From positions 1,426,001-1,490,000 of the forward strand of contig NC_017278.1 in NCBI RefSeq assembly GCF_000236585.1: 64,000 nucleotides of DNA. The letters run 5' to 3'. Every line of letters starts with the position of its first letter. Positions within the stretch are counted from its first letter, which is position 1. The stretch comes from Thermus sp. CCB_US3_UF1. GTDB taxonomy: Bacteria; Deinococcota; Deinococci; Deinococcales; Thermaceae. A model generated the notes under the pieces. That model was not told the DNA's origin. It ran no database searches and saw only the letters and a list, made by a program, of their open reading frames with translations. Shown here in pieces: positions 46,344-59,604 of this stretch. Position numbers and translations under genes: made by a program.

Positions 46344-46523
46344 CGCGCCCACGCACGCCTCCTGCGGGCCACGGGGGAAAACCTGGGGGAGGGCCTCGAG
46401 GGGCCATCCCCCTCCTGGCGGAAAAGGCCCAAGGAAGCCCTGCTGGAAACCCTGAAGATCGCCCGCCAGGCCCAGGCCAAAGCGGTTTTAGGCCACGCCA
46501 CACCCCTGCTGGAAGTGTTATAG
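46344..46523 (+). pseudogene. Open frame without a start codon after the hydrolase, coding-like remnant
   Basis: 59 sense codons and a TAG, in frame with the hydrolase stop. The product would read [17 protein letters not shown] ... [17 protein letters not shown] ... [10 protein letters not shown]. Third positions are nearly all G or C, as in real Thermus genes, but no ATG, GTG or TTG start is present. It is either a former C-terminal extension of the hydrolase cut off by a TAG, or the tail of a deleted gene. The end of the frame overlaps the aconitase -10. Confidence 0.4.
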
Positions 46524-46524
46524 T
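46516..46524 (+). promoter_or_regulatory. Extended -10 promoter of aconitase
   Basis: TGTTATAGT: TG, one base, TATAGT (46519-46524). The transcript would start near 46531 with a leader of about 90 bases. The leader holds a small CCCCCTGGGGG stem shortly before the AAAGGAG ribosome-binding site. The 278-bp gap contains nothing else beyond the remnant frame. Confidence 0.55.
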
Positions 46525-46621
46525 GGGAAAGGCCGGGGCGGGCGCCCCCCCTCGGAACACTTCCCCCCAAAACCCGAAACCCATCGCCCTTTGCCCCCTG
46601 GGGGAAGGGAAAGGAGTCCGC

Positions 46622-49327
<2,706 letters not shown>

Positions 49328-49334
49328 ACGGCAT

Positions 49335-49370
49335 CCGCCCCCCCGAACCCCTAGGGGTTCGGGGGGGCGG
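49335..49370. terminator. Bidirectional terminator, perfect 36-base palindrome
   Basis: CCGCCCCCCCGAACCCCT followed by its exact reverse complement. It lies between the convergent acnA and V-ATPase operon stops and can end both. Flanking U-runs are short. Confidence 0.85.
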
Positions 49371-49378
49371 CCTTGGGC

Positions 49379-50047
49379 TTACAGCCCAGCCCCGATCTCC
49401 AGCTGGGGGTTGGGGCGGCCCCCTTCCTCGGCCTCCCGGGCCTCGATCTTGCCCTTGATGCGCTTCAGGCGGAAGGTATCCTCCCGCTCCCGCTGCTCCA
49501 GCACCTGCTGGATGAAGCGGATCTGGCCGCGGATCCCGGGAATGACCACCTGCTCCAGGGCGTTGACCCGGCGGGTGGTCTTCTTGATCTCCTCCCCGAG
49601 CTTCTTCAGCCGGGTCTCGGTGTTGGCCACCCGGACCAGGGCCTCGGCGTAGCGGCGGAAGGCGCGGGCCGCCTCCAGGGTGTAGGCGGGCGTGCCCACG
49701 GGGGAAAGGAGGGCCCCGTCCGAGAAAGCGGCCCGCAGACGGGGCACTTTGCTCCCCCAGACGTTCTCCACCTCCGCCTCCACCCCCTCCAGGGACGGCA
49801 CCCCCAGGGCGGCGGCGGCCACGCTCTCCGGGCCGTCAAAGGCCTGGGCCAGGAGAAGGGCCCCGTAGGCTTCCTGGGCCGCCTGGTTCAGGGCCTTGCG
49901 GGCCTCGAGGGCCTCCCGCACCAGGCCGAAGAACTCGGCCACCAGGGCGTCCCGCTTCTTCTTCAGGAGGTCCACCCCCTTCTGCGCCAGGCGCAACTGG
50001 CCGCGCCGTTGCAGAAGGTTCATGCGGGTGGGGCTGACCTGGCTCAT
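49379..50047 (-). CDS. atpD: V/A-type ATPase subunit D (central rotor)
   Basis: 222 aa. Begins MSQVSPTRMNLLQRRGQLRLAQKGVDLLKKKRDALVAEF, the long N-terminal helix of the D subunit, which pairs with the C-terminal helix (RVNALEQVVIPGIRGQIRFIQQVLEQREREDTFRLKRIK) as the rotor coiled coil. Last gene of the operon, ten bases after atpB. Confidence 0.97.
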   Translation of the reverse strand: MSQVSPTRMNLLQRRGQLRLAQKGVDLLKKKRDALVAEFFGLVREALEARKALNQAAQEAYGALLLAQAFDGPESVAAAALGVPSLEGVEAEVENVWGSKVPRLRAAFSDGALLSPVGTPAYTLEAARAFRRYAEALVRVANTETRLKKLGEEIKKTTRRVNALEQVVIPGIRGQIRFIQQVLEQREREDTFRLKRIKGKIEAREAEEGGRPNPQLEIGAGL

Positions 50048-50056
50048 GCGCCCTCC

Positions 50057-51493
50057 TTAGTCCAGCGCCTGGGGTGCGCCCCAGATCTCCTCCAGCTTCT
50101 GCCCGTAGTACTTGCCGATGTGGTCCTTGGAAATCCGTTTCAGCTCGCCCTGAGGGAGCATGGAAAGCAGGGCCCAGGCGATCTGCAAGCTCTCTTCAAT
50201 GGAACGGTTCTGCTGCCCCTGGTTGATGAAGTGCCGCTCAAAGGCGTCGGCGAACTGCAGGTAGCGGCGGTCGTTCTCCGTGAGGGCGTCCTCGCCGATG
50301 ATGGCCACCAGCTTGCGGATGTCCACCCCGTTGGCGTAGGCGGAGTAGAGCTGGTCGGAAACCTGCTTGTGGTCCTCCCGGGTCTTGCCCTTGCCCACGC
50401 CGTTGTTCATCAAGCGGGAAAGGGAGGGCAGGGGGTCAATGGGGGGGTAGATGCCCTTGCGGTGGAGCTCCCGGGAAAGCTGGATCTGCCCCTCGGTGAT
50501 GTACCCGGTGAGGTCAGGGATGGGGTGGGTGCGGTCGTCGTCGGGCATGGAGAGGATGGGGATCTGGGTGACGGAACCCTTCTTCCCCACCACCACCCCG
50601 GCCCGCTCGTAGATGGTGGCCAGGTCGGTGTACATGTACCCGGGGTAGCCGCGGCGGCCCGGGATCTCCTCACGGCTGGCCCCGATCTCCCGCAGGGCCT
50701 CGCAGTAGTTGGTCATGTCCGTGAGGATCACCAGCACGTGGTAGTCGTGCTCAAAGGCCAGGTACTCGGCCACGGTGAGGGCCATCCGGGGCGTGAGGAT
50801 GCGCTCAATGGTGGGGTCGTCCGCCTTGTTGAGGAAGAGAACGGAGCGGCTTAGGGCCCCGGTGCGCTCAAACTCCTGGATGAAGTAGGAGAGCTCCCGC
50901 TGGGTGATGCCCATGGCGGCGAAGACCACGGCGAAGGGCTCTTCCTCCTCCCCTTCCCCGGAGAGGTCGGGGCGGACCGTGGCCTGCCGGGCGATCTGGG
51001 CGGCGATCTCGTTGGCCGGGAGGCCCGAGCCGGAGAAGATGGGGAGCTTCTGCCCCCGCACCAGGGTGTTCATCACGTCAATGGTGGAGATCCCGGTCTG
51101 GATGAACTGCTCCGGCTTCTTCCGGGCCACGGGGTTCAGGGGCAGGCCCACGATGGGCAGCCGCTTCTCCGGGGTGATGGGGGGCAGGCCGTCAATCGGC
51201 TTGCCGATGCCGTTAAAGCGGCGGCCCAGCATCTCCTTGGAAACCCCCAGCCGGGCCACATCCTCCACCAGGCTGACGCTGGTGGTGGCCAGGTCCAGGC
51301 CCGTGGTCTCCTCAAAGACCTGGATGACCGCGTACTCCTCGGAAACCTCAATCACCTGGCCGCCCCGCACCCGGCCGGAGCCGTCCTTGATGTCCACGAT
51401 GGCCCCGTAGGCCAGGTCCTTGGCGTTCTCCACGAAGAGGAGCGGCCCGGAGATGTAGGTGATGCCGGTATATTCCTTCTTCAGAAGGTCCAT
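50057..51493 (-). CDS. atpB: V/A-type ATPase subunit B (non-catalytic)
   Basis: 478 aa. V-type B chain: no Walker A lysine loop, but the conserved nucleotide-interface parts ([64 protein letters not shown]). It forms the A3B3 hexamer with subunit A. Twelve bases after atpA. Confidence 0.97.
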   Translation of the reverse strand: MDLLKKEYTGITYISGPLLFVENAKDLAYGAIVDIKDGSGRVRGGQVIEVSEEYAVIQVFEETTGLDLATTSVSLVEDVARLGVSKEMLGRRFNGIGKPIDGLPPITPEKRLPIVGLPLNPVARKKPEQFIQTGISTIDVMNTLVRGQKLPIFSGSGLPANEIAAQIARQATVRPDLSGEGEEEEPFAVVFAAMGITQRELSYFIQEFERTGALSRSVLFLNKADDPTIERILTPRMALTVAEYLAFEHDYHVLVILTDMTNYCEALREIGASREEIPGRRGYPGYMYTDLATIYERAGVVVGKKGSVTQIPILSMPDDDRTHPIPDLTGYITEGQIQLSRELHRKGIYPPIDPLPSLSRLMNNGVGKGKTREDHKQVSDQLYSAYANGVDIRKLVAIIGEDALTENDRRYLQFADAFERHFINQGQQNRSIEESLQIAWALLSMLPQGELKRISKDHIGKYYGQKLEEIWGAPQALD

Positions 51494-51505
51494 CGTTCCT
51501 CCCCT

Positions 51506-53242
<1,737 letters not shown>

Positions 53243-53254
53243 CTTCCCTCCATC

Positions 53255-53575
53255 CTACAGCTTGATGTCAAAGCCGATGGTGCGGCGCACCAACTCCCGC
53301 ATGTAGCCTTCCACGTCGGGGTTTTGGAAGGCCTCCCTCAGGCCGGCGATGGGCAGCAGCACGGGGAGGTCCTTGCCCCGCATGAGCTTTTCCACCGCCT
53401 TCTCCGGTTCGGGCAGAAGCCCCCCATCCACGGCCACCAAGGCGTACCCCCCCGCCTGCACCAGGCGCTCCAGCACCGCCTTGGCCTCCTCTGGGGAGAG
53501 GGCGGCGTGGGCCTCGAGGCCCGCCAGCCCAAACCCCTGGGCCGCCTCCGGATCGGCGATCACCGCGATCTTCAT
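53255..53575 (-). CDS. atpF: V/A-type ATPase subunit F
   Basis: 106 aa. MKIAVIADPEAAQGFGLAGLEAHAALSPEEAKAVLERLV is the CheY-like N-terminal domain; a C-terminal helix (MRELVRRTIGFDIKL) inserts along subunit D. Rotor subunit. The start overlaps the atpC stop. Confidence 0.95.
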   Translation of the reverse strand: MKIAVIADPEAAQGFGLAGLEAHAALSPEEAKAVLERLVQAGGYALVAVDGGLLPEPEKAVEKLMRGKDLPVLLPIAGLREAFQNPDVEGYMRELVRRTIGFDIKL

Positions 53576-54543
53576 GGGCAGACCACCTCCTCCTCCACCT
53601 GGGCCCGGGGAAGGCCGAAGTAGGCCCGCCGCGCCAGAAGCCTAAGGCGCATGGCCTCCCACTCCCGCTCTTTCACGTAGGCCAGGACCAAACCCGCCCC
53701 CAAGGGGTCGGCCGCCCCCTTCCGGGACTCCTTGAGGAGGGTGCAGCGGAGGCGCTTTTCCAGTTCCTTCAGGTCCCGCACCCCGGAAAGGCCGGCAAAG
53801 GGCGTGCCCGCAAGCTCGTCCAAGACCGCATAGTCCCCCTCCAGGAGCCTGGCGAAACGCACCCGGTCCACGAAACGCCCCCCGCGGATGAAGACCCCCT
53901 CCAGGGGCACCTCCTGTCCCTGAAGCTTGAAGGCGGTGCGCAGGTTCTCCGCGTCCACCTCGAGAGCCAGGTAGTCCCGCAGGGCAGGCTCCTCCAGGAC
54001 CTTGGCCGCCTTGGCCACGCCCTCAAAAAAGCGCTTGGCCAAAAGGGCCTCCACCCGGGCCAGGTCCTGGGTTTCCCGCAGCACGCCCCTCAGGGCCCGG
54101 GCCAGGGGATGGCCGGGGACAGAGAGGACCTGGGCCACGCCCGCCGCATCCTGGGCCTCGTAGGCCTGCTGCCAGAGGCCCTCCTTGAGGGTGCCGGGCA
54201 GGAGGAGCACCTCGGCGAAGGGGCGGCCCGTGCCCTTGGCCCTGAGGATGGCCTGCAGGTTGGTGAGGTCGTTCCTTAGGAGCAGAAGCCGCACCGCCTC
54301 CCGGGCCTCCCCGCTTGCCAGCCGGGGCAGGTCCCCCACCAGCCTGGCCTGGGCGCGGCCAATGGCCTGGTCCACATCGGGTAGGGCCTGGCCCGAGAGC
54401 TCCTGTCCGTAGACGCTTTCGGAAAGGAGGCGCAGGAAATCGGGGAAGGAGAGGTCCATGGCCTCCTGGAAAAAGCTTTCCTTCAGGAGGGTACCCCTCC
54501 GGGCCCGCACCCGGGCGTTCAGGTAGCCGAAATCGTCCGCCAT
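53572..54543 (-). CDS. atpC: V/A-type ATPase subunit C (d-type, rotor to ring link)
   Basis: 323 aa. The V-ATPase subunit C/d (AC39) family: FGYLNARVRARRGTLL, DLTNLQAILRAKGTGRPFAEVL, LRDYLALEVDAENLRTAFKLQ, and MRLRLLARRAYFGLPRAQV. It sits as a funnel on the L ring and holds the D/F shaft. Confidence 0.95.
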   Translation of the reverse strand: MADDFGYLNARVRARRGTLLKESFFQEAMDLSFPDFLRLLSESVYGQELSGQALPDVDQAIGRAQARLVGDLPRLASGEAREAVRLLLLRNDLTNLQAILRAKGTGRPFAEVLLLPGTLKEGLWQQAYEAQDAAGVAQVLSVPGHPLARALRGVLRETQDLARVEALLAKRFFEGVAKAAKVLEEPALRDYLALEVDAENLRTAFKLQGQEVPLEGVFIRGGRFVDRVRFARLLEGDYAVLDELAGTPFAGLSGVRDLKELEKRLRCTLLKESRKGAADPLGAGLVLAYVKEREWEAMRLRLLARRAYFGLPRAQVEEEVVCP

Positions 54544-54546
54544 GGC

Positions 54547-55113
54547 CTAGCCCCAAAGCGCCTGGGCCACCTGGGAGGAAAGGGCATCCCAAGCCCGCTC
54601 CAGGCGGCTTTCCAGGGCGTTTTCCACCTGGGCCTTACCCCCCTTGCCGAGCACCCGCACCCCCAGGCGCAAAGCCGGGTCGGGGCGCAGCTCCAGGCCC
54701 CGTTCCCGGGCCAGGGGCTCCAGGTGGGGTAGGTTCTCGGGGTGGGAAACCAAGGCCTCGGGCTCCGCCAGGGCGGCCAAGGCCTCTTCCGAGAGCTTCC
54801 TCAGGACCTCCGGCCACTCGGGCTTGCCCGGGAGGGCCCCAAGGGCCTCCCGCGCCTTGGCCTTCACCTGGGCCAGCACCTCCCCCTTGGCCTCGGTGCG
54901 GGCGGTGGCCAAGAGGAGTTCCCCAGCGCTTTCCGCCCGGCGGATGGCCGCCTGGAACTGGGCCTCAAGGGCCCGCTTCTTGCCTGCCAGGAGGGCTTCC
55001 GCCTTGGCCTTGGCCTCGGAACGCAGGGCCTCGGCCTTGGCCTTGGCCTCGCCCAAGAGGCCCTGGATCTCCGCCTCCACCTCCTGGCTCAGGATGGCTT
55101 CCAGTTTGGACAT
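54547..55113 (-). CDS. atpE: V/A-type ATPase subunit E (peripheral stalk)
   Basis: 188 aa. The N-terminal half is a long right-handed coiled coil with Ala/Glu/Lys heptads (EAEIQGLLGEAKAKAEALRSEAKAKAEALLAGKKRALEAQFQ); the C-terminal globular half binds the B subunit. With subunit G it forms the two peripheral stalks. Confidence 0.95.
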   Translation of the reverse strand: MSKLEAILSQEVEAEIQGLLGEAKAKAEALRSEAKAKAEALLAGKKRALEAQFQAAIRRAESAGELLLATARTEAKGEVLAQVKAKAREALGALPGKPEWPEVLRKLSEEALAALAEPEALVSHPENLPHLEPLARERGLELRPDPALRLGVRVLGKGGKAQVENALESRLERAWDALSSQVAQALWG

Positions 55114-55168
55114 CGTCCCTCCTTGGGAAAAGGCCCCGCCCCCATAGGGGCAGGGCCCAAGAAGCCCA

Positions 55169-55471
55169 TTAGAGCTTGCCGTTCAGGATGAAGGCGATGA
55201 GCAGGCCGAAGATCACCAGGGTCTCGGGCAGGAGCAGGAAGATCAGGGCGGTACCGAAGTTGCCCCGGTCCTCGGCGATGGCCCCCACGCCCGCCGCACC
55301 GATGCGGGCCTGGGCCACGCCGGTGCCAAGGGCGGCTAGGCCCACGGCCAGGCCCATGCCCACCGCGATGAGACCCCGGTCCAGACCCCCAGAGGCAGCC
55401 GCCTCCTCCGCCGCAAAGGCCAGCGCGCCAAAGACCGCCACCAGAACCAGAACCAAAAGCTTCTTCATCAT
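55169..55471 (-). CDS. atpK: V/A-type ATPase proteolipid subunit L (K), rotor ring
   Basis: 100 aa from the first of two adjacent ATGs (GGGAGG five bases before). Residues 1-20 look like a cleavable signal peptide (MMKKLLVLVLVAVFGALAFA), then two membrane helices. The ion-carrying glutamate is Glu83 in LLPETLVIFGLL. GTGVAQARIGAAGVGAIAEDRG is the polar loop signature. The ring subunit with a leader peptide is known for Thermus. Confidence 0.95.
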   Translation of the reverse strand: MMKKLLVLVLVAVFGALAFAAEEAAASGGLDRGLIAVGMGLAVGLAALGTGVAQARIGAAGVGAIAEDRGNFGTALIFLLLPETLVIFGLLIAFILNGKL

Positions 55472-55481
55472 CTTTCCCTCC

Positions 55482-57437
55482 CTATTGCGTCTCGCGGACG
55501 CTTTTGAACGGCCGGTAAGGCCTGCCGTTCTCCTCGTAGAAACCGAACTTGGTGAAGAACTCCACCCAGATGAGACGGATGGGCTGGAGCATGTGGCCCA
55601 AGGTGGTGAGGAGAAGGATGAGAAGGTGCAAGAGGGCCGCCACCGCCAAGCCCAGCAGGGTGCCGATGAGGCCCAGCTCCGCCATGGCGAAGCCCACATC
55701 GGTCAGGAGGCCCGCCAGGATGCCTCCTGCCGCCCCCACGGCATAGATACGGATGTGGGAGAGGATATGGCCCGCCTGGGTGAAGATCTCCGGGATCATG
55801 AGCCAGATGCGGCTCATGAGGACCGACAAGAAGAAGACCGCAAAGCCCAGGTACATGAGGGCCGTCAGCCAGCCCGCCTGGAGGTTACCCAGGTAGCCCG
55901 CCGCCAGGGCCAGGATGCCCACCAGCCCGCCCAAGTAGCCCACGCCTTCCCAGAAGTGGGCCATGTGGTGGTGCTTGAGGCCCAGGTAGGCCCTAAGGAG
56001 AAGCCCCCAGAAGACCATCACCACCCCGAAGGCCACGGAGAGGAGGATGAGGAGGTTGGCGGTCTTGGCGGTGTCAATGCGGTGGATGAGGATGGGGATG
56101 AGGCCGGGGTGCTCGGGGGTGCCGAAGACCCCCAGGTGCTCCAGGAAGGTGCCGAAGAACTCCCCATAGACCACCCCCCAGACCACGGTCCAGAAAACCA
56201 TCCAGTTCAGGATATAGACCAACTTGGAGAGGACAGGGGGCTTAAGCTTGAGGGCAAAGAGGTCAATGACCAGGGGCTCGTTGCGCTTGACATAGCCCGA
56301 AAGCCAGCGCCCGAGGAGGAGGAACAAAAGGGCATACCCGATGTCCCCCACGATCATGCCGAACCAGAAGGGGAAGAAGATGGGGACCACCGGGGTAGGG
56401 TCCAGGGAGCCGTACTTGGGGGTGTTGAGGAAACTCACCAGGAGCTCAAAGGGCCGCACCCAGGGCGGGTTGTCCAGGGCCACCGGCACCCGGTCGGCCT
56501 CGTGGTGCTCGTCCACGGGCTCAAAGGCGTAAACCACCCCGTCCTTGTGCCGGGCCAGGGCCTCCTCCACCCGGCCCTTGGCCTTCACGGGCACGTATCC
56601 CAAGAGGGCGAAACCGAAGCGCCCCGAGGCCAACTCCTCCAGGGCCTTGAGCCGGGCCACCTCGTCCTTGGCCCGGGTCCAGAGGCTTTGCAGGGTGGAA
56701 GTGGCCTCGGCGGCCAAGCGGAAGAGGGCCTGCCGCACCTCGGAAAGCTCCCGGGGGGCAGCCTCGGCCCGCTCCTTGAGCCTTTGGGCCGCCTGGGAGA
56801 GGGGAAGTTCCCCGTAGGCCCCGGGGAGGCGGAGCTCGGCCATGCCCGCGCGGGAGAGGGCGGCCTTGGCCGCCTCCAGGTCCTTGCGGTGGACCACCAA
56901 GAGGGCGGCCAGGCCCTTGGCGTAAGCCTCGGTGGCCAGGAGGAAACGGTCCTCCAGGGCCCGCTTCAGGGCCTCCTCCACCAGGGGAAGCTCCTTTTCC
57001 GTGAGCAAGAAGGCCAGGACGCGGAAAAAGGGGCTCTGGTCCAGGCCCTGGGCCAAGGCGGCCAGCTTGCCCAAGGGCTCCAGGTAGGCCTGGGCCAGGG
57101 CCAGCTCCTCCTCCAGCTCCTGTTTCTGCCGGGAAAGCCCTTCGGCGTGGCCCTGGATGGGCGCAAGAGCCCTTTCCGCCGCCTCCAGCCCCTCCGGGAA
57201 GGGCCTTGCGGGCTCAGCTTCCCGACCCAGGAGGGCCAGGCTGTGCTCCGCCCCCGCGGCCACCGCCTCCCAGCGCCTCAGCTCTTCCCGCTCCCCGGGG
57301 GAGAGCCGGTACTCGGCAAGCTCCTCCACCCGGAGGGTTTCCAGGTGGACCACCCCTGCCCCCTGGAGGCTTTGGAGAAGCTCCTTGGCCCGGCCCTTGG
57401 GCCCAGCCAGGACCAGCTTCTCCATGGGGGCGATCAC
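55482..57437 (-). CDS. atpI: V/A-type ATPase subunit I (stator, a-type)
   Basis: 651 aa from the GTG at 57437, which follows GGAGGT and overlaps the atpG stop as GTGA; the frame stays open far upstream over atpG and intergenic DNA, but this is not coding. The N-terminal half is soluble and coiled; the C-terminal half (about 320-650) has eight membrane helices, with the conserved arginine in HILSHIRIYAVGAAGG. It carries the proton half-channels and the stalk base. Confidence 0.96.
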   Translation of the reverse strand: MIAPMEKLVLAGPKGRAKELLQSLQGAGVVHLETLRVEELAEYRLSPGEREELRRWEAVAAGAEHSLALLGREAEPARPFPEGLEAAERALAPIQGHAEGLSRQKQELEEELALAQAYLEPLGKLAALAQGLDQSPFFRVLAFLLTEKELPLVEEALKRALEDRFLLATEAYAKGLAALLVVHRKDLEAAKAALSRAGMAELRLPGAYGELPLSQAAQRLKERAEAAPRELSEVRQALFRLAAEATSTLQSLWTRAKDEVARLKALEELASGRFGFALLGYVPVKAKGRVEEALARHKDGVVYAFEPVDEHHEADRVPVALDNPPWVRPFELLVSFLNTPKYGSLDPTPVVPIFFPFWFGMIVGDIGYALLFLLLGRWLSGYVKRNEPLVIDLFALKLKPPVLSKLVYILNWMVFWTVVWGVVYGEFFGTFLEHLGVFGTPEHPGLIPILIHRIDTAKTANLLILLSVAFGVVMVFWGLLLRAYLGLKHHHMAHFWEGVGYLGGLVGILALAAGYLGNLQAGWLTALMYLGFAVFFLSVLMSRIWLMIPEIFTQAGHILSHIRIYAVGAAGGILAGLLTDVGFAMAELGLIGTLLGLAVAALLHLLILLLTTLGHMLQPIRLIWVEFFTKFGFYEENGRPYRPFKSVRETQ

Positions 57438-57748
57438 GGCACGACCTCCTTCAGGACCAGGGCCACGGCCTCCTCCAGGCGGGAGGCGGCCTTTTCCCGA
57501 ACCCTTTCGGCCTCCGCCGCAGCCTGGGCCCGGTAACGGGCCAGGATGGCCTCGGTCTCCTTGGCCTCCTTGTCCCGGTGCTCCGCCTCCAGGGCTTTGG
57601 CCTTGGCCTCCGCCTCCGCCAGGAGGGCCTTGGCCTCGGCCTCCGCTTGGCGCACCAGGCCCGCGGCCTCCTCCTTGGCGGCCTCGAGGCGGGCAAGGAG
57701 CTCCCTCTCCTTCTCCGCTAGGGTCTTGATAAGTCCCAGGCCTCCCAT
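57434..57748 (-). CDS. atpG: V/A-type ATPase subunit G/H (peripheral stalk)
   Basis: 104 aa. Entirely coiled coil with an Ala/Glu/Lys pattern (AKEEAAGLVRQAEAEAKALLAEAEAKAKALEAEHRDKEAKETEAILARYRAQAAAEAERVREKAASRLEEAV), ending VALVLKEVVP. Pairs with subunit E. First gene of the nine-gene operon; AGGAGGGG precedes the ATG. Confidence 0.93.
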   Translation of the reverse strand: MGGLGLIKTLAEKERELLARLEAAKEEAAGLVRQAEAEAKALLAEAEAKAKALEAEHRDKEAKETEAILARYRAQAAAEAERVREKAASRLEEAVALVLKEVVP

Positions 57749-57770
57749 TGCCCCTCCTATGTGAAAAGAT

Positions 57771-57783
57771 GCGCAAAATGCGC
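57771..57783 (-). promoter_or_regulatory. Stem-loop at the 5' end of the V-ATPase mRNA
   Basis: GCGCA-TTT-TGCGC on the minus strand, beginning a few bases after the predicted start, followed by ATCTTTTC. It could stabilise the 5' end or act as a weak attenuator. Confidence 0.4.
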
Positions 57784-57792
57784 CCGCCAGCT

Positions 57793-57821
57793 ATGCTACC
57801 GACCCTTGGGGCATGCGTCAA
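57793..57821 (-). promoter_or_regulatory. Promoter of the V-ATPase operon (-35 TTGACG, -10 TAGCAT)
   Basis: Minus strand TTGACG (57816-57821), 17 bases, TAGCAT (57793-57798). Predicted start near 57786, leader about 38 bases. It overlaps the region where the divergent rlmO -35 would be. Confidence 0.7.
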
Positions 57822-57836
57822 CCAACCCCGCCTAAG

Positions 57837-57842
57837 TATACT
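57837..57842 (+). promoter_or_regulatory. -10 TATACT of rlmO, leaderless
   Basis: TATACT ends six bases before the GTG at 57849. The -35 zone (57814-57819) falls on the V-ATPase -35, so the two promoters may compete. Confidence 0.55.
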
Positions 57843-57848
57843 GAAGCG

Positions 57849-58994
57849 GTGAGGATTCTCGTCAACGAACGCGGGGCCGAGCGCCTCCTCTCCCGCCACC
57901 TCTGGGTCTTCCGCCGCGACGTGCTCTCGGGCCCGGACGAGCCCGGGCTTTTCCCCGTCTATTGGGGCAGGCGCTTCCTGGCCTTGGCCCTGTACAACCC
58001 CCAAAGCGACCTCACCGTGCGGGCCTACCGCTTCCGCCCTGCCCATGACCCGGCCCAGGCCCTTCTGGAAAACCTGGAACGGGCCCTCCTGCGGCGGCAA
58101 GAGGCCCTGGAACGGGAGCCGCAAGGGGGTTTCCGCCTGGCCCACGCCGAGGGGGACTTCCTGCCCGGGCTGGTGGTGGATTACTACGGCGGCCACATCG
58201 TGGTCCAGGCCACCGCCCACGCTTGGGAGGCCCTCCTCCCCGAGGTGGCCGCCCGGCTCAGGCCCCTGGCCCAAAGCCTCCTGGCCAAACACGACGCCAA
58301 GGCCCGCGCCCTGGAGGGCCTTCCCCTCTACGTGCGCCCCCTATGGGGCCAGGTGCCGGAGCGGGCCGTGGTGCAGGAGGGGAGGGTGCGCTACCTGGTG
58401 GACCTCCAGGAGGGCCAGAAGACCGGGGCTTACCTGGACCAGCGGGACAATCGCATCCTGATGGAAGGCTACAGGGGGGAACGGGCCCTGGATGTTTTCA
58501 GCTACGCCGGCGGGTTTGGCCTGCACCTGGCCCTGGGGTTCCGCGAGGTGGTGAGCGTGGACAGCTCCGCCGAGGCCCTGAAGCGGGCCGAGGAAAACGC
58601 CCGGCTCAACGGCCTGCCCCTCAAGACCGTCGAGGCCAATGCCTTTGACTACCTGCGGGAGCTGGAAAGGGCGGGGGAGCGGTTTGACCTCATCGTCCTG
58701 GACCCTCCGGCCTTCGCCAAGGGGCGGAAGGACCTGGAACGGGCCTACCGGGCCTACAAGGAGGTGAACCTCAGGGCCATCAAGCTCCTCAAGGAGGGAG
58801 GGCTTTTGGCCAGCGCCAGCTGCAGCCACCACCTGACCGAGGCCCTTTTCTACCAGATGCTCACCGAGGCGGCCCAGGACGCCCACCGGGCCCTCCGGGT
58901 GGTGGAGCGGCGGGGCCAGGGGTGGGACCACCCCATCCTCCTTACCCATCCGGAGACCCATTACCTGAAGTTCGCCCTGCTAGAAGTTCTTTGA
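57849..58994 (+). CDS. rlmO: 23S rRNA (cytosine-5-)-methyltransferase, RlmO/RlmI family
   Basis: 381 aa from the GTG at 57849, which starts the PUA domain ([24 protein letters not shown]) and sits six bases from a -10; an ATG 12 codons upstream would lie before that -10. After the PUA domain (1-70) and an EEHEE-like part come the SAM-binding motif [16 protein letters not shown], motif [11 protein letters not shown] and the catalytic Cys in [10 protein letters not shown]. Length and gene position beside the V-ATPase match the Thermus enzyme RlmO as I recall it. Confidence 0.92.
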   Translation: MRILVNERGAERLLSRHLWVFRRDVLSGPDEPGLFPVYWGRRFLALALYNPQSDLTVRAYRFRPAHDPAQALLENLERALLRRQEALEREPQGGFRLAHAEGDFLPGLVVDYYGGHIVVQATAHAWEALLPEVAARLRPLAQSLLAKHDAKARALEGLPLYVRPLWGQVPERAVVQEGRVRYLVDLQEGQKTGAYLDQRDNRILMEGYRGERALDVFSYAGGFGLHLALGFREVVSVDSSAEALKRAEENARLNGLPLKTVEANAFDYLRELERAGERFDLIVLDPPAFAKGRKDLERAYRAYKEVNLRAIKLLKEGGLLASASCSHHLTEALFYQMLTEAAQDAHRALRVVERRGQGWDHPILLTHPETHYLKFALLEVL

Positions 58995-59361
58995 GCCTCT
59001 CGGCCACCTCCCCGGGGTTGGGCAAGGGCAGGGGAAGGCACTCCCCGCTCCAGAGGAGCAGAAACAGGACCCGTCGCCCCCGGGAAAGGGGACCTGCGGG
59101 CCAGAACCCCTCCTCTACCCCCTGGATCTGGTCCAAGGGCAGGGTGCGGGATAGCCCCAAGGGGGGTTGGAGGTGGAGCCGGTCGGGAAAGAGGCGGAAC
59201 CGCCACCCCCGCCCTAGCCGCCACCAGGGGTAGAGGAGGAAAAGGGCCAAGGGGGAAGCCTCCCCCACCAGGACCCCCAGGACAAGAAGGAGCACCCCGC
59301 CCCAGAAGGCCCAGGGGGCCAGTCCGGCAAAGGCCAGGTCCAAGAGGGGCATCCGCCCCAT
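58942..59361 (-). CDS. Small membrane protein with a PH-like domain, function unknown
   Basis: 139 aa from the ATG at 59361; another ATG lies three codons later. Two hydrophobic helices (about 8-45) are followed by [34 protein letters not shown], the strand pattern of bacterial PH-like (YdbS/YdbT type) domains, and a hydrophobic strand. It overlaps the rlmO 3' end by 53 bases tail to tail. Moderate support: domain look only. Confidence 0.55.
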   Translation of the reverse strand: MGRMPLLDLAFAGLAPWAFWGGVLLLVLGVLVGEASPLALFLLYPWWRLGRGWRFRLFPDRLHLQPPLGLSRTLPLDQIQGVEEGFWPAGPLSRGRRVLFLLLWSGECLPLPLPNPGEVAERLKELLAGRTSGNGSPDG

Positions 59362-59382
59362 TATCCCACGGGGGCCAGGGGG

Positions 59383-59388
59383 TAGACT
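59383..59388 (+). promoter_or_regulatory. -10 TAGACT, leaderless, possibly bidirectional
   Basis: TAGACT ends six bases before the GTG at 59395. On the opposite strand TAGTCT (59389-59384) overlaps it and points to the minus-strand gene starting at 59361. Confidence 0.45.
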
Positions 59389-59394
59389 AAGGGG

Positions 59395-59604
59395 GTGGAG
59401 AAGGACCTCTTGGAAGCCCTGGGCCAGCACCTGGTGTGGCGCATTGGCCGGGCGGAGGAGGAGGAGGTGCTGGTGGTCCGGGTGGGCCTGGCCTCGGCCA
59501 CGCCCCGCTTCCGGGAACTCCCCCGGCTGGTGAACATCCCCGATGCGGAGATCTCCCGCCTGGCCCAGGAGGGCCGGATACGGGTGGAATGGGTGGAAGG
59601 ATGA
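59395..59604 (+). CDS. Small acidic protein, function unknown
   Basis: 69 aa, GTG start. LEALGQHLVWRIGRAEEEEVLVVRVGLASATPRFRELPRLVNIPDAEISRLAQEGRIRVEWVEG: alternating strands and helices in a compact small fold, no known motif. Leaderless promoter; overlaps the next gene as ATGA. Conservation cannot be judged without a search. Confidence 0.65.
   Translation: MEKDLLEALGQHLVWRIGRAEEEEVLVVRVGLASATPRFRELPRLVNIPDAEISRLAQEGRIRVEWVEG

Noticed and set aside
55176-57536. Long plus-strand frame of 786 codons opposite the V-ATPase genes
   Set aside because: Low-complexity Gly/His/Gln-rich product, opposite atpK, atpI and atpG, which are certain. No start signal.
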